A stretch of 64,000 nt of DNA, from positions 5,023,500 to 5,087,499 of the forward strand of contig CM031603.1 in assembly GCA_018398815.1 (NCBI GenBank), read 5' to 3'. The notes below the pieces were generated by a model. That model was not told the DNA's origin and did not search any database. It saw only the letters and a list, made by a program, of their open reading frames with translations. The stretch comes from Conus ventricosus (taxonomy: Eukaryota > Mollusca > Gastropoda > Neogastropoda > Conidae). Numbering within the stretch: position 1 is the first letter of the stretch; each line of letters begins with the position of its first letter. This document shows, piece after piece, positions 1 to 10,872 of this stretch. Position numbers and translations under genes: made by a program.

Positions 1-2889
1 TTTTTGGGCAAAACCGCGGATATCCTTTGTTTTCCTTAATGATTTTCTCCTGGCTCGAAATACTGTACATTTTTGACCTTAACCCCACATACTCCTTGAT
101 CACCTTTCCAGATAATTTCATCCTTCATCTTTCCTAAAACCTTCTTGTTAGTAATTGAATGTAAAGGCGAGTCTTTAGGATAATCGGACGTGTCATACCA
201 TCCTGCATGCCCTTTAGCTACTTCGGTTTCCATGTCTTTATAGATGTCTTCAGTAGGAATATCTATACAAAACTGTCTGTATCTGTGTAAAGTACTCTGG
301 ACTCAGGATACGAGGGCTTAAAGTAGTCATAAAGAAACTCTAACATCAAAAGCTTGATAATTCTAAAACAGTAAACCCAATAAATACAGGTTTGTCTAAT
401 TTGACTTTCTTTTTTTTTCATCATTATACCAAAAAGCTGATCATGAAATTTTCTGAAGTCCTGATAATTAGGTTTTGAAGTCAGCTTAATTGCTTCATTC
501 TCTTTGGTGACCAATCTGACATCTTTGCGCTTGTGCGGATTCTCCATAGTCTTTCCGAAACAGCTGTTGTTCATCAACTTGAAAAAGTCTTTTTCTGAAG
601 CATCTGTGGATTTGTTCTGAGATCAGTGTTCTTCATGATGTATGGTTTCATGAACTGTTCTTGATCAAAAGCAATTATACGATGAACTGCTCTCACTTTC
701 AAACCATGTCTTAAATAAAATTGTAGAAGTCTGTAATGACAGACATAATTTTTTTTTGCCTCGAAGATTAGGCACAAGTTTAGGCGGCTCTCTTGGATCC
801 ATCTTTAGACTTTCTGCTGCTAATGGATAGTCATTATGCAGGTCATGGAGTTCATGAGGATATTCTAAGTCAACTTTCTAGAATGTATCCGCGCTGTTGA
901 TCAGGCGTTTAAACTGCTCAACCACTTTAATGCCTTTTGAATATTATTCGCACCTGTGTACATCTTGAAGTTGCGTAATGGAAGTGATTGCGCCATAGCC
1001 CAACCATACAGATTGTTTGCATCTAAATACATAAGATAGTTAGACCTTTTACTTGGATCATAGTCGCTCCAAGTATTTGTTGTTTGCTTTACAGTAATGA
1101 TGCGACGCCATACTAATTCCCCCACGCAATCCGTTTTCAATCATCTGAATCATGGTAGGTCAGACAATAAATCATTCTGTACTCCATAAACTTTAAGATA
1201 GCATCCCACTCATCCCGGGCGCAGAAATGTAATGCGCGGATCCAGGATATAATGTTTCATACAGGTCTTCCTATAATTTTTAAAGACGCCGCCAACAAAC
1301 ATACATCGTCCATCAAGTATTGAGTCCAGATAGTCATCCCATGCCGGTTTACACGCTAACTTTTGCAAGCATCTTGATGCATGCTGGTAATCGGAGGTCG
1401 CTGATGTCCTTTCCCTCTAAGACTAGAAAAAACGGCCCTTTAGGCGGAAGTGATCTTTCGTCAAACCTTCCAACAGTTCAGTATTCATAAGGGTAAACAC
1501 CCTTTCTAACAAGAGTTGAATCAAAATATTTTTCCGTTATTGGATGAACTTTAAGGACTGAGCCAGGCCTCTATGACCCAGCATGTGTTGCATAAGTCGG
1601 AAAAGACATGTTATTTAAAGTGAAAACACATGTACTTTTCTGATGACTGTGCACTGCATCTACCCTAAGGCGCTGGTTACTGCTTGCATTATAAGGTGAG
1701 AGTCATAACCCCGCAGTTTGTGAAAGAATACAGCAGCTTCCATGGACTTTGGATCAAACTTTAGTTGAAGATTGAATTTACTGTGCCGCTGTCACCTCAA
1801 ACCTCCCCTAATGTGATCCATGGTCTCTCCTGTGGGTTTACACTCTTGGGCGTTAGCTCTAAACCGCAAATTCCACAAGGCGTGGCTAGTCCATACTGTT
1901 GTTGTCTTCAGGCGTCATTATGATTCCGATAAGTTTAGATTATTAGAACAGTCATTACGCACTTTCGGCATGCCGTTCTAAGAAGTTTTCTGCAGCATCT
2001 GGCCCTCTAAATAATTCTGCTCTGACTAACTCGCCATCCACCTAACAATATTTAAGGCAAATGAATCAATCTATGATTAATCCATTTAAGACTGTTTTTC
2101 GAAGTTTTTGTGGTGCAGCCCTCATAAGGAACAATAACGACTCGAAGTTCTGCGTAAACTACGATTGACTTGATTGCACCGTTTCCCATTCTTCTACTAA
2201 CTTTAGATCCTGGCGGGGGTCGTAGTTAGTTCTTTCTTACAGTCTACAACTTTTTACAATGATTTATATGTCATAGAGACTCATCATTCCTGCGCGCGGA
2301 GCTTTTGAGTCGGTAGAATCTTTTAAACATTTATCTACAGAATTCTTGTTTTATGTTCATGTGTTTTTGAAGTATGCCAATAACTGCTCATTGTGGCTTA
2401 TCAATGTGTAATGGGGCAGCCCCGGCTGGCGAAAACATAAATAAGTCCCCATACTTATGCTGTTCGACTATTGTTGGACTGTTCTTGGACCCACTTAATT
2501 GCACCATATTTGTTTCCTCATCCCATGTGTATACATTAACAGTTATTGGTTGTTTTGTTCTCAAACTGATCAATTTTTGGTCTACACTAAACAGGAAAGG
2601 AAATATTCCATGAAGTTAAGATCTTTGGCGTATGGCCCGATAGTTTGTCACTCTCTCTGCGTGTTCGCGGACATATGCACCTTAGCAAGACCACCACATG
2701 AAACAGTGTTGTCTGAATTTTTTATTTTTAAAACGCTCTCGTAAAACCAACTCATCCGGTAGCGGAATGTAAGACTGCCTACAATCGTCATAACTTAGCC
2801 TGTTTTAATCTAATCTCTAAGACTTTCGCCCTCTGACCAACCAGAGCCTCTCTTTAGCTTCTTCAGCGTCGCGTCCAACGTGTAAGCAT
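1..2889 (-). pseudogene. Protein-primed type DNA polymerase B, copy 1, frameshifted and partial
   Basis: This gene would replicate the element from its ends using a protein primer. Reading the minus strand, the likely start codon is at 2889-2887. A segment with GSGWSE follows near 2840, and then a stretch containing CFMWW near 2690. The palm motif YLDANNLYGWAM lies at about 990-1030, the RAVHRIIAFDQEQFMKPYI block at about 630-690, and the catalytic motif C, YTDTDS, at about 271-288. The C-terminal block with KDSPLHSITNKK ends near 36 with a stop. The motifs are those of family B polymerases of Polintons and related viruses. At least ten frame changes or stops break the gene. It aligns along its length with the second polymerase at 46473-49080, which lies on the opposite strand. 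Confidence 0.88.
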
Positions 2890-2899
2890 GTCGTCGGCC

Positions 2900-3260
2900 C
2901 AACCGTGTTAAGTCGTTTATGAGAAAGAATAGTCCTCTGGTTTAGTTAGTGAGACCCAGACTTCTAGATTTTCTTCATTATTGTTTTATATAGTCGATTA
3001 CAACACTAACATTACTTTTAACGGGAACTGGCGGGTCTATTGTTAGTTAACTTGAAATTAGAAATAGCATGAACAACACTTGCCTGTACGGTTTTGTTGG
3101 TCAAATGACTTCTAAATCAATATCATTCATGCTCTTGATAAACGCCTCTCGCGAGCATAATCCTTCAAACAATTCGTCTTGTCCTTCCATATATCTTAGC
3201 CATGCTGTCTTTCTTTCTAAGGCCAAAATATTTTTTAAATTAAAAAAAAAAGACTAATCA
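2900..3260 (-). pseudogene. Small gene upstream of polymerase B, copy 1, degraded
   Basis: The minus strand just upstream of the polymerase start carries broken coding fragments. One of them (about 2990-3040) reads VVIDYIKQ after a Pro-Val-rich segment. This resembles the PPVKVLLTVLIDYI segment of the small gene at 46157-46515, which also lies directly upstream of a polymerase B start. The shared position and similarity suggest the same gene in both elements. Frames are disrupted, so borders are approximate. Function unknown. Confidence 0.4.
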
Positions 3261-3299
3261 AACTATATCAACGGTCTTTTTGCGCTTATGACTCATAAA

Positions 3300-3494
3300 C
3301 TAAAGTATAAACACCCTACGGTTTGTTAATGTGAGCTGTTTAGTAGAACAGAGTATTAAGTCTCGGTTACTTTTTTTAAGCATTCCTTTGTTATCTTCCG
3401 GAGTCTGGCTGTTGAGAAAAACTGTCCTCGCCTTTTTGTAATCACACATTTGTCTTTTGTAGTCCACAAATCGCCTAACGATTAAATCCTTCAT
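3300..3494 (-). CDS. Unrecognised short ORF in the Polinton-like element (64 aa)
   Basis: An open frame of 64 codons rich in Lys and Arg (MKDLIVRRFVDYKRQMCDYKK...). It lies between the capsid-like gene and the polymerase on the same strand, so it is probably a fragment of an element gene. No motif, signal peptide or membrane segment is evident. I see no counterpart upstream of the second polymerase copy, although decay could hide it. Confidence 0.35.
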   Translation of the reverse strand: MKDLIVRRFVDYKRQMCDYKKARTVFLNSQTPEDNKGMLKKSNRDLILCSTKQLTLTNRRVFIL

Positions 3495-3639
3495 CCGTGA
3501 TGTTTGAGTCAGCTAGTGCTTTTATTTAATTGTCAGTTTGAAACGAGCTAAGTTAGCTGTTATTAGTTGAACCAAAGCTGTTGCTTTTGGAGTTTAGTTT
3601 TTATTGTTTTTTTGCTAGCAGCACCTACGGCAAGAAAAC

Positions 3640-3960
3640 ACAGTACCGAGAGCTAAAACTAACCTCCTAGAGGTAAAGACTGCGGTGCGCCTATTCCCGA
3701 TGCTAAAGACCCAACACCCGTTCCTGCTGATAGCGCCTTATAGTTCGATCTCCAGTATTGACATATGTAACAGCATTTAAGGCAGCAGAATACCTTCGTT
3801 GGTTTGTGCTGTATTTTGAAAGGTCTTGCTCTAGTAACTTGCTGCATTTGCGTAATGTTTTGTTAATCTAAAGGCTTTTATGTTAGGGGTTCTAAACAGC
3901 AAATTCTGCTATCCCTTCATTTGGCGGCCTGTAGGCACATTTGGATAAACCTAACCAGAC
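3640..3960 (-). pseudogene. Degraded small gene between capsid gene and polymerase
   Basis: Minus-strand reading shows a short segment with VPTG near 3925-3945 and then a 62-aa open frame (3659-3847), separated by stops. It follows the end of the capsid-like gene on the same strand. No family is recognised. The Cys cluster FCCLKCCYIC in the open frame may be a coincidence of frame. Kept only as a probable relic. Confidence 0.25.
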
Positions 3961-3984
3961 AATGCTTTATATAAAATGAAAAAA

Positions 3985-5249
3985 AATAATTTAGTATAGC
4001 TACATCTTGTAATTCGATATTTACAATATTCAGCTGCGCATCAATATATTAAATACAAATGTACATAAGCGGTTTATCGGCTCTTCTTCTTTACAATTGA
4101 ATGTTTATGACGTCTCTCACAGCCTCCCCTTCCATGCAACTGCTATCCTCTTTGACCTAAGGTCAATCCATAAACCGTATTTTTTGTTGATAAATAATTC
4201 ATCAGCCTAACATTGTGAAAAGTAAATCTTAGACACAAGGTCAACTGTTTTGGATTTTCCTACACCCATCCCGCCCCAAACAGTTTACTTATTTCATCAA
4301 ATCTGATAAGGTTTAAGCCCGCTAGCGGAATTTGGTTAGGACTATACCTCAATTCGACATGCACTTTCGTTATTTTAGGATTAAAACAACTCACTGCCTC
4401 TTTTGAAACGGTTCTTCCATCTTCACACATCAATAAAATAACTTTTAATCGTTCTTGCTGCGACGCTACAACTAAAATTCCTATAGTGTCCTGCCCTGCT
4501 TCTGGGATATGTTGATGATGAATCACTCGTCGTAATATATGGATGTGACTCATATTGGTGCGCAATCAGCCCTCAATTTAGGGTTGCTAACAACAAATCA
4601 AACCTCTAACTTGATGTCAGAAATGCTGTACTACTTTGCTTCGTGTCTGATGATCTGACATAACACGTTTGTATTCATTAAAAGGTAGTTCATATGACAA
4701 TCTGGCTTTCAATGCTCCCTTGAAAGTAGGCGCATGCTCTTTAACAACTCAAAATCTAAAGGGATAGAAAACAGCGTTTTCTTACCAAAATTTACGGCTA
4801 CATACTTTTTTGACGTCTTTAGTATCATCTCCAGCGCCTATTCTTCTATGTTTTAGTCTTCCTTCATTTTCATTCCTTGAAACGCAAGATCATCCCTTTC
4901 ATTCCCGGTTAGCCATAGATCAGAAAGTTTAAAAATTGTCTTCATGTGTAAAGAAAGATTCTCCCCTCAATTTTTATAGAAATTTTCTTAACGATTGCCC
5001 CGCCCCAATTCTGTAACAACGTCCTGTTTGGGTCTGTTTGTTGAAACGAGTTCTATTTTGAAAGTAACGCGCAAAGCCTGCACAATCACGTCATCTGCTC
5101 CTAGGTCGGGAAATTTGACAGAAAGAATTGATCTGCATCAATAGTAGATGATTTATTTGGAACAGTAATATCCGCTTATTTCCCTTCACGCTAAGGGTTC
5201 TTTCAGTCCTTCTATGGCGGGTTAAGAACGAGCCATGTGCTTGCGACAT
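3985..5249 (-). pseudogene. Major capsid protein of Polinton/adintovirus type, frameshifted
   Basis: The product would be the double-jelly-roll hexon-like shell protein. Minus-strand fragments in order: a segment with DLGADDVIVQALRVTFKIEL near 5115; KTIFKLSDLWLTGNERDDL near 4925; a segment with IPLDFELLKSMRL near 4755; the open frame 4260-4565 with RRVIHHQHIPEAGQDT and FNPKITKVHVELRYSPNQIP; and finally YGLWIDLRSKED near 4160 and IDAQLNIVN near 4030. This order and spacing fit the capsid proteins of these elements as I know them, an identification from family memory rather than a search. The likely start at 5249-5247 lies in a CATAAAAATG context, 38 bases from the divergent gene starting at 5288. 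There are several frameshifts, so the borders are approximate. Confidence 0.68.
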
Positions 5250-5287
5250 TTTTATGAAGCAAAATAAAAATTAATTATTTAAAAAAC
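5250..5287. promoter_or_regulatory. Short divergent intergenic region between capsid gene and 5288 gene
   Basis: Only 38 bases separate the proposed minus-strand start (5249) from the plus-strand ATG at 5288. The sequence is almost pure A/T, with TTATTTAAAAAAC abutting the plus-strand ATG and TAAAAATG forming the minus-strand start. It probably holds both promoters. This is inference from position and composition. Confidence 0.4.
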
Positions 5288-6490
5288 ATGGCAGGGAATT
5301 GAAGATGAAGAAGATTATGATGGTTTTTGGATCCTGGAGACGAACATGGAGTGAAATGATCCCTTTAACACAGCATCCTCAACGCTCTCAATGCAGCGTG
5401 AATTAACAGAAATACGTCGGAGCATATTTTTTACTAAAGTTTAGGTCAAGAACCTCCTCCCGAATTTATAGACCCAAATGATTTTGAATTAAAAGATGTC
5501 ATTTGTCTGTAAAAAAAACGATCAAGGGCAACTTGATCGCTTACAACTAAACCCGACCCAACAAAGTTTTTTAGCCGGGGGTTCAATTAAAATAGACTCA
5601 GTGTGAAAGATCAAATCGCCTTGGCATTGCCTAGACCGAAAATTAAGGCGAAGCAGTTGCTAAACTTCAAAACACACGTACATGAACTCCCAACAGATAC
5701 CAAGTGCAAAACAAGGAACTTAATGAATTAAATCAATCAGCAGCGAATTAATAAATACAATAGAGCAGAAACCAGTTTTTCAGAAGAAACACGTTTAAAA
5801 ACATTAATGATTCCCCATTGCCTATGCGATAACCTAACCGGCCCTGATCGTCCTTTAAGAACCATCAGAGGCGAATTAACAAACAATTTAGCAAAACTAG
5901 TTAACTAGAGAGCATATTAACAGGAGAAAAAGAAAACTCGTTGAGGCTGAGATGACGCCAACTTAGGCCTGATATTAAAGACAAGAAAAACAAAGACTAA
6001 AAATATCTTGAACAAGAAAGAATCACAAGACTAAAGTGCTAACACTAACCGAGACCAATTATAAACTCAAGTGAATAGAATAAGGAGAAACTATCCGAAA
6101 ATTTTATTGAAGAACAACGCTAGCAGAACGAATAAGAACATTGTTTAGAAGCATGTAGTCACATTGCAAGCTTTATATAACAGCCTTAGGATTGCAATAA
6201 GTACACTGGTGATGGCAATTACAGGCGGGGGGAGAGCAAAGTTCAGTGCCTCCGTCGCCATCGCCACCTACCTGATAAATCATGGGTAAAAAACAGCTAT
6301 GATCCATCTTGCAAGTTTATTAAAAAAATTAGCTGGTAAAGCCGTGAACGCTTTACCAGGAATATTGGGGAGTATTGTCAGCTGGCTTTTGTCTAACTGC
6401 AAGCAAAGTAGTTGGCTTTATGGCCGAGCACTTAGGGCATTAGTTCTTGTAATAGTTGGGTTACTATTTAGTAAGATAAAGACCAAGTAA
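5288..6490 (+). pseudogene. Coiled-coil protein with hydrophobic C-terminus, frameshifted
   Basis: An ATG at 5288 opens a gene that is broken many times. Fragments show a Pro/Asp-rich N-terminal part (EPPPEFIDPNDFELKDV near 5450-5510), then Lys/Arg/Glu/Asn-rich stretches suited to coiled coil (5600-6130). The end is the 63-aa open frame at 6299-6490. That frame has an amphipathic helix (KKLAGKAVNALPGILGSIVSWLL) and a hydrophobic segment near residues 47-58 (LVLVIVGLLFSK). Proteins with this charged-coil plus LPGxxGSIVSW layout are common in Polinton-like elements of invertebrates and are thought to be structural or membrane-associated (from memory). A one-base error around 6415-6430 probably disrupts the linker. 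Function remains inferred. Confidence 0.5.
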
Positions 6491-6619
6491 TCCTATGCCG
6501 TTAATCCAAGAACAAGCGCTGTCTTTTCATATTCATGGTCATCGCGAACAGAGTCCGCGAGCTTTGCTGAGTCTTCAATGACTTTGGGGGTTTGGACTTC
6601 GGGGATTAGATGACTTAAT

Positions 6620-7677
6620 CTTGGGTGTTTGTTTATTGTTTGTAATATTACTGGTCAGAATTTATGTCGTTTTTCCCAACCTTCTGTTCATCGCCTGCTA
6701 TAAGAATTTCATTATTATAGTTTATTATTGTACCTATCTGGAGTCTGAGGTCAGAAGGCAGCATGTATAAACCAGCGCCAACAGCAAAGTCTACTTTCGA
6801 TCTTGCGTATTGTAAAACATGTTGGTACTTTGAATACTTGAAGGTAAATCAACTGTAGAATTAATGGCATCCTCTAAATTTGCTAAGTATTGTTTTTGGG
6901 CGTCAAAGCCAGTAGAAGGATCAGTTATGCTTGATCTTGCCTGTGCTTGCGAACCTAGCAAACACCAAACGTAAGTACGAATAGAGTCGTTTATTCGTTC
7001 TATTCCTGCCCTAGTTAGGCCCTTAGAAGTGTCTAAGATAAATGTTGTCCATGCTGTTTTATGCTCTTGCTGTAGGGACCCAGGCTGAACAGTTTTGCCT
7101 GAAAAGAAAGTTTTGAAAGGAGGATGCCAGTCATAGTTATACTTTCTGTGCGTGCCCCGAAAATAAAGGTCGCCTAGACCATGATTATGATCCAACTTTT
7201 GTCTAAAAGCCTGTCTTGATGTTAATATTGAATTCGTTACAAATCCTTTCAAAAGCCTTCATGTCTATTCTGTTGCTGAGTGGATTAATGGTTTGTCATT
7301 TGGTAATGGCGCTTGCAATTCAGTCAAAATACGTCTGAAGGTTGTAATAGAAATGAAATCTGTACACTGACCTCACCAAAGGATCATGGTGATTTAAATG
7401 ATCAGCTACGCCACTCCACACCCAGTTGATGCGCAAAACACAGCAAGTTTAACTGGTTCTGATAAAAACTGCATCGGATGACTAAACCACGCTTTCTTGA
7501 TGTGGTCGTTTTCAATAGGGGGGGTTAAGATAGCTCTTCAATAGGAGTTAACTCAAAATTTTTTTGAAAAGAGGCAGTCTGGTCACAGCAATGTCAAGAG
7601 TATCAGTTGCTATATTTTTAAGATTGTAGTGCGGCCCCAACAGAATATTTTGCATCAGTATATTTGAATGCACTCAT
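6620..7677 (-). pseudogene. Unassigned Polinton-like gene, minus strand, containing a 153-aa open segment
   Basis: A minus-strand ATG at 7677-7675 in an AATTAAAAATG context lies 18 bases from the divergent penton-like gene. The first ~420 bases are frameshifted, but 6791-7252 is open. That 153-aa segment contains DHNHGLGDLYFRGT, YNYDWHPPFKTFF and GIERINDSIRTYVWCLLGSQ. Downstream, still coding-like, is GLYMLPSDLRLQIGTIINYN (about 6715-6775). I do not recognise the family. Its place among structural genes suggests a virion or assembly protein, an inference only. It is not the main shell protein, which I assign to 3985-5249. Confidence 0.45.
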
Positions 7678-7695
7678 TTTTAATTTGTTTTAAAA
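7678..7695. promoter_or_regulatory. 18-bp divergent start region
   Basis: The minus-strand ATG (7677-7675) and the plus-strand ATG (7696-7698) are separated by 18 A/T-rich bases. On each strand the ATG is preceded by a run like TTAAAA. Such tight packing means each promoter must lie inside or right beside the other gene's start, like the compact late promoters of large DNA viruses. The regulatory role is inferred. Confidence 0.4.
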
Positions 7696-8413
7696 ATGTT
7701 TGTAACAATAACAACTCAAGACCGTCCTTCGTTTTTAGAACATGCTATTAATAACGAATGCGGAACCAGAACGGTCGCGCTCCATGAAATATTTTACAAA
7801 GTCGTATGGTTTAATATAAGCAAAGCCAAGAAGAATAATAAGGTTCTAAAAGTTAACAGAACAGGACCAAAATGAGCCAGTTAACAATACCTGATGGTTA
7901 TTACGGGTTTTGCTCACTAAAAGAAGCAATGAGTAACTTTGACATTACTCTCAAACTTAACAATGCAAATCTAAAAACAATGTTAACATTTAAGCTTGAA
8001 GACGAAGGAACTCTTACTTTTTTGATAGAGAGCTAGCTAAAATGTTAGGCTTTACAACTAGCAATTTACCCACTCATAGTTTTATTGCTGGGCAGACAAA
8101 ACTACTTATGAGGGGGAAAATCCGCTCGATCTTGCATTACATTCATTACTCTATGTTCATTTAGATGAGCTGAGCACTGATGAAAACTTATATGATGGAA
8201 GGCCCTCAACTGTTTTAAGAGCTCTTCCGTCAGGGAAAGCAGCATATTGCGATTATGAAATTATACAATTCCCTAATTTACAGTTTAAAAGATTAGTTTG
8301 TGGGAGGGTCGGATCATTTAATATAAAAATCAAAGACAAAACGGGGAAAGCCGTAGAAATGTGATAATCTGCACATTGTTTTGGAAATAAATAATCCTAC
8401 TACTAAAAAATAA
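7696..8413 (+). pseudogene. Minor capsid (penton-like) protein, frameshifted
   Basis: An ATG at 7696 follows TTTTAAAA. The first frame reads MFVTITTQDRPSFLEHA and includes TVALHEIFYKVVWFNI; a stop appears near 7873. Further fragments read LTIPDGYYGFCSLKEAM (about 7880-7930), LTFKLEDEGTLTF (about 7985-8025), LHSLYVHLDELSTDENLY (about 8140-8195), LRALPSGKAAYCDYEI (about 8215-8262) and FNIKIKDKTGK (about 8318-8350). This order of beta-rich blocks resembles the single-jelly-roll minor capsid protein of Polintons and adintoviruses (family memory). The stop TAA at 8411-8413 overlaps the next ATG by one base (TAATG), so the two genes are tightly coupled. Three or more frame changes make this copy inactive as read. 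Confidence 0.6.
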
Positions 8414-9222
8414 TGTCGCGTGGGCCAGAAGAATCGGGAGTTACATTAGCGCCTGTGAGGTGTATAACTTTAGAATTAAAAGACCTTGCAGACGTTACGG
8501 ACTTTGAACAGAATGGTGAGATAGGCACTTTGTATGGTTTTGAGTACACTAAAGATGGTGATTATAAACGCAAAGAGGTTGACGACAACAAAAGGTTTCC
8601 TAAACTAGAACAACTACGCAATCTAGAAGCAAATAATGTTGGCCAGTATGAATATAAAATAGTTCGAAAACCTGACCTCAAATGGCACTTAGAACCATAT
8701 TTAGAATGGGAAATAAAATTTGAATTCATAAGCCCATTTACATTTTTTGACCGCCAAAAAAGTTTCAGAAAAGCATTCAACTCTGGCCCTTTACATGTAA
8801 GTCTTATACCGGACGATAATAGTCGAAAAGAAATTGAAATAACGCCGTATGGGAAAAAAACAGTACATCCTCCACAGAAAAGAAACAGTTGTAAAAAAAG
8901 CTTCTACAAAATTACAGTTCTTTCCAAGCAGAAATTAGGAGACACGTTCACAATGATATTTGAAATTTCTGTCTTTAAAGATGTGGAGAGGGATGGGGTT
9001 GTGGGCGTTAGTGACGACCTTATAAAAGGAATTAATATTAGCTGGCAAAACTTAGACGTTAAACGTCTTAACGTTGTTGTCGTCGTTCTTCACAATGGCG
9101 AGGATATTAAGATCATAACAACAAGCAACAAAATCACTGTTGACTTAAATAGAAACAATCTTACAGGACTAAATTGGATTAAATCTTACACATTTAGGCC
9201 TCATAGGGTTTTATTATACTGA
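8413..9222 (+). CDS. Unknown 269-aa Polinton-like protein, intact frame
   Basis: This is the longest intact gene of the element. Its start overlaps the stop of the penton-like gene (TAATG at 8411-8415) and its end is 68 bases before the ATPase start. The protein is polar, rich in Lys, Asn and aromatic residues, with alternating patterns that suggest beta sheets (LEPYLEWEIKFEFISPFTFF near residues 97-116; RLNVVVVVLHNGEDIKI near 219-235). No membrane segment or enzyme motif is visible. Its position between the penton-like gene and the packaging ATPase argues for a virion or assembly role. I do not recognise the family. A 269-codon open frame in a region where all neighbours are broken suggests that many frameshifts elsewhere are recent or artefactual. 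Confidence 0.7.
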   Translation: MSRGPEESGVTLAPVRCITLELKDLADVTDFEQNGEIGTLYGFEYTKDGDYKRKEVDDNKRFPKLEQLRNLEANNVGQYEYKIVRKPDLKWHLEPYLEWEIKFEFISPFTFFDRQKSFRKAFNSGPLHVSLIPDDNSRKEIEITPYGKKTVHPPQKRNSCKKSFYKITVLSKQKLGDTFTMIFEISVFKDVERDGVVGVSDDLIKGINISWQNLDVKRLNVVVVVLHNGEDIKIITTSNKITVDLNRNNLTGLNWIKSYTFRPHRVLLY

Positions 9223-9290
9223 ACAAGTTTTGACGGAGAGTATGATAAAAATATAATAACTGAATTAGATTAAACTCTGTTATAAAAACT

Positions 9291-9880
9291 ATGGAGCAGT
9301 TAAACTTTATGACAAAAACTCCTCATTGCTCATTGATTTGTGGGCAGACTGGTTGTGGAAAAACAATATTTATCCTCGACCTGTTACAAACAGTTTATCG
9401 TTATAATTTTAATCATATTGTGGTTTTCTGTCCAACACTTAAATGGAACAAAGCATATCATAATAGAAGGTTTATATGGGCAGATGATGACATATATTTA
9501 GTTAATCCTAGCAATAAACTGAGTGAGTGTTTAGAACAGTTTTATAGACTGTTTGAAGGAACGCAGACACTATTTATTATAGATGACTGTTCGGCAGAAA
9601 GAGACATAGTTAAAAAGAGAAACACTTTGTCGAAACTAGCTTTCAGCGGAAGGCATGCTGGGATAAGTGTGTGGATTTTATGCCAGAAATATAACTCGGT
9701 TTTAAAAGACTTTAAAAACATTAAAGACTGAAAGTTTTTTTTTCACTGAAGAAAAAGATCTTTGAAGAATGTTTGCGCGAAAATATTTATTGAAATGACC
9801 AGGAAAAACACGGGATTAACAAAAACTGAAATCTAAAAAGTTTAGAAAATTAGATTAAAAAGGGAAAATCCAACAGTTTT
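9291..9880 (+). pseudogene. FtsK/HerA-type genome-packaging ATPase, C-terminus frameshifted
   Basis: The enzyme would drive DNA into the capsid. The open frame 9291-9731 (146 aa) has a textbook Walker A, GQTGCGKT, at residues 18-25, and a Walker B, LFIIDD, at 94-99. A downstream sensor-like segment, SGRHAGISVWILCQKY, lies at about 119-134. These match the A32-like packaging ATPases of Polintons and adintoviruses, which usually continue for 60-100 residues more. The frame ends early at 9731. Coding-like sequence (fragments with FFTEEKDLF and ECLREN in other frames) continues to about 9880, so one or more frameshifts truncate it. The start follows the 269-aa gene by 68 bases. Confidence 0.85.
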
Positions 9881-10491
9881 TTTTTGTTTGTAAAAATCGT
9901 TATTTTTGGGTTTATTGACTTCTTATTTTCAGAGAACATAATTGCCTTGCTTGTGTGTGGTGTCTGCCGCCTCCTGTCTGTCTGTCGCTCTTCTCTGTCC
10001 CCTTCTCGTCTGCCCCCCGGAAATTTCTCTCTCCTCTCTTCCGCCACAGGAAAGGCTGCTTTTAGGCCACTTTTGCCCAAAAACTGGGTGGTGGGTGAAA
10101 GGGGGCTTAGAGCGGCATATTACGTTCCTCCTCTTGATTTTGGAAGCATAGCTTGAAAACCCCCCCTTGGTCCCCCCCCATTCAGAAAGAATATATTGCC
10201 CATTTTCTTCAAAATGAGTATCTTGCAGAAAGTAATGCAATGCTTTTTTTTTTTTAGGATAATAAAAATTATCTCTTTTCTTTTTTGTCTATTGTTTAGG
10301 CCCTGACAGTTCATGGAAAAAAAGATTGATATTTGAACTACCCAAAAGCTTTTCTTTATAGTTTTTAAACCCCTAAGTTGTGCCACCCACCCTTTTTTTT
10401 TGTACCAAAAACATTAAAAATAATGAAAGCCAAACAATTCAAACAAAAAATTTTGATTTTTTTTGTTTGGTTTTTGGGGGTTTGGGGTTTT

Positions 10492-10493
<2 letters not shown>

Positions 10494-10551
<58 letters not shown>

Positions 10552-10610
10552 GGGGGGGGGGGGGGGGGTTTTTGGTTTTTTTTTTTTTTGTTAAAAGGGG
10601 TTTTTGGGTT

Positions 10611-10660
<50 letters not shown>

Positions 10661-10750
10661 TTTTTTGGGGGGGTTTGGGGGGGGGTGGGGGGGGGGGGGG
10701 GGGGGGGGGGGCCCGGGGGGGGGGGGGGGGTGGGGTGGGGGGGGGGGGGA
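10494..10750. repeat. Near-pure poly-G block
   Basis: About 250 bases that are almost all G, broken by a few T, C or A and two short T-rich islands (10569-10616 and 10659-10676). Such G runs are a known artefact of two-colour Illumina chemistry, in which no signal is read as G. Real G-rich DNA of this purity would be exceptional. Confidence 0.8.
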
Positions 10751-10774
10751 ATAAAGAAAAAAAGAGAAAAAAAA

Positions 10775-10838
<64 letters not shown>

Positions 10839-10872
10839 GAAAAAAAAAAAAAAAAAAAAAAAAAAAACCCCC

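Larger units (their letters stand above)
1..9880. mobile_element. Polinton/adintovirus-like DNA element, copy 1 (left end outside window)
   Basis: A cluster of recognisable Polinton (Maverick)/adintovirus genes lies here: polymerase B at the left on the minus strand, a capsid-like gene on the minus strand, then penton-like and packaging-ATPase genes on the plus strand. This combination is diagnostic of the family (established knowledge). No integrase gene and no terminal inverted repeat were found, so the element is cut by the window edge on the left and runs into poor sequence on the right. Nearly every gene has frameshifts or stops, so this copy is either an old endogenous insertion or a young one damaged by assembly errors. 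The 269-aa gene at 8413-9222 and the first 146 codons of the ATPase remain open. Confidence 0.85.
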
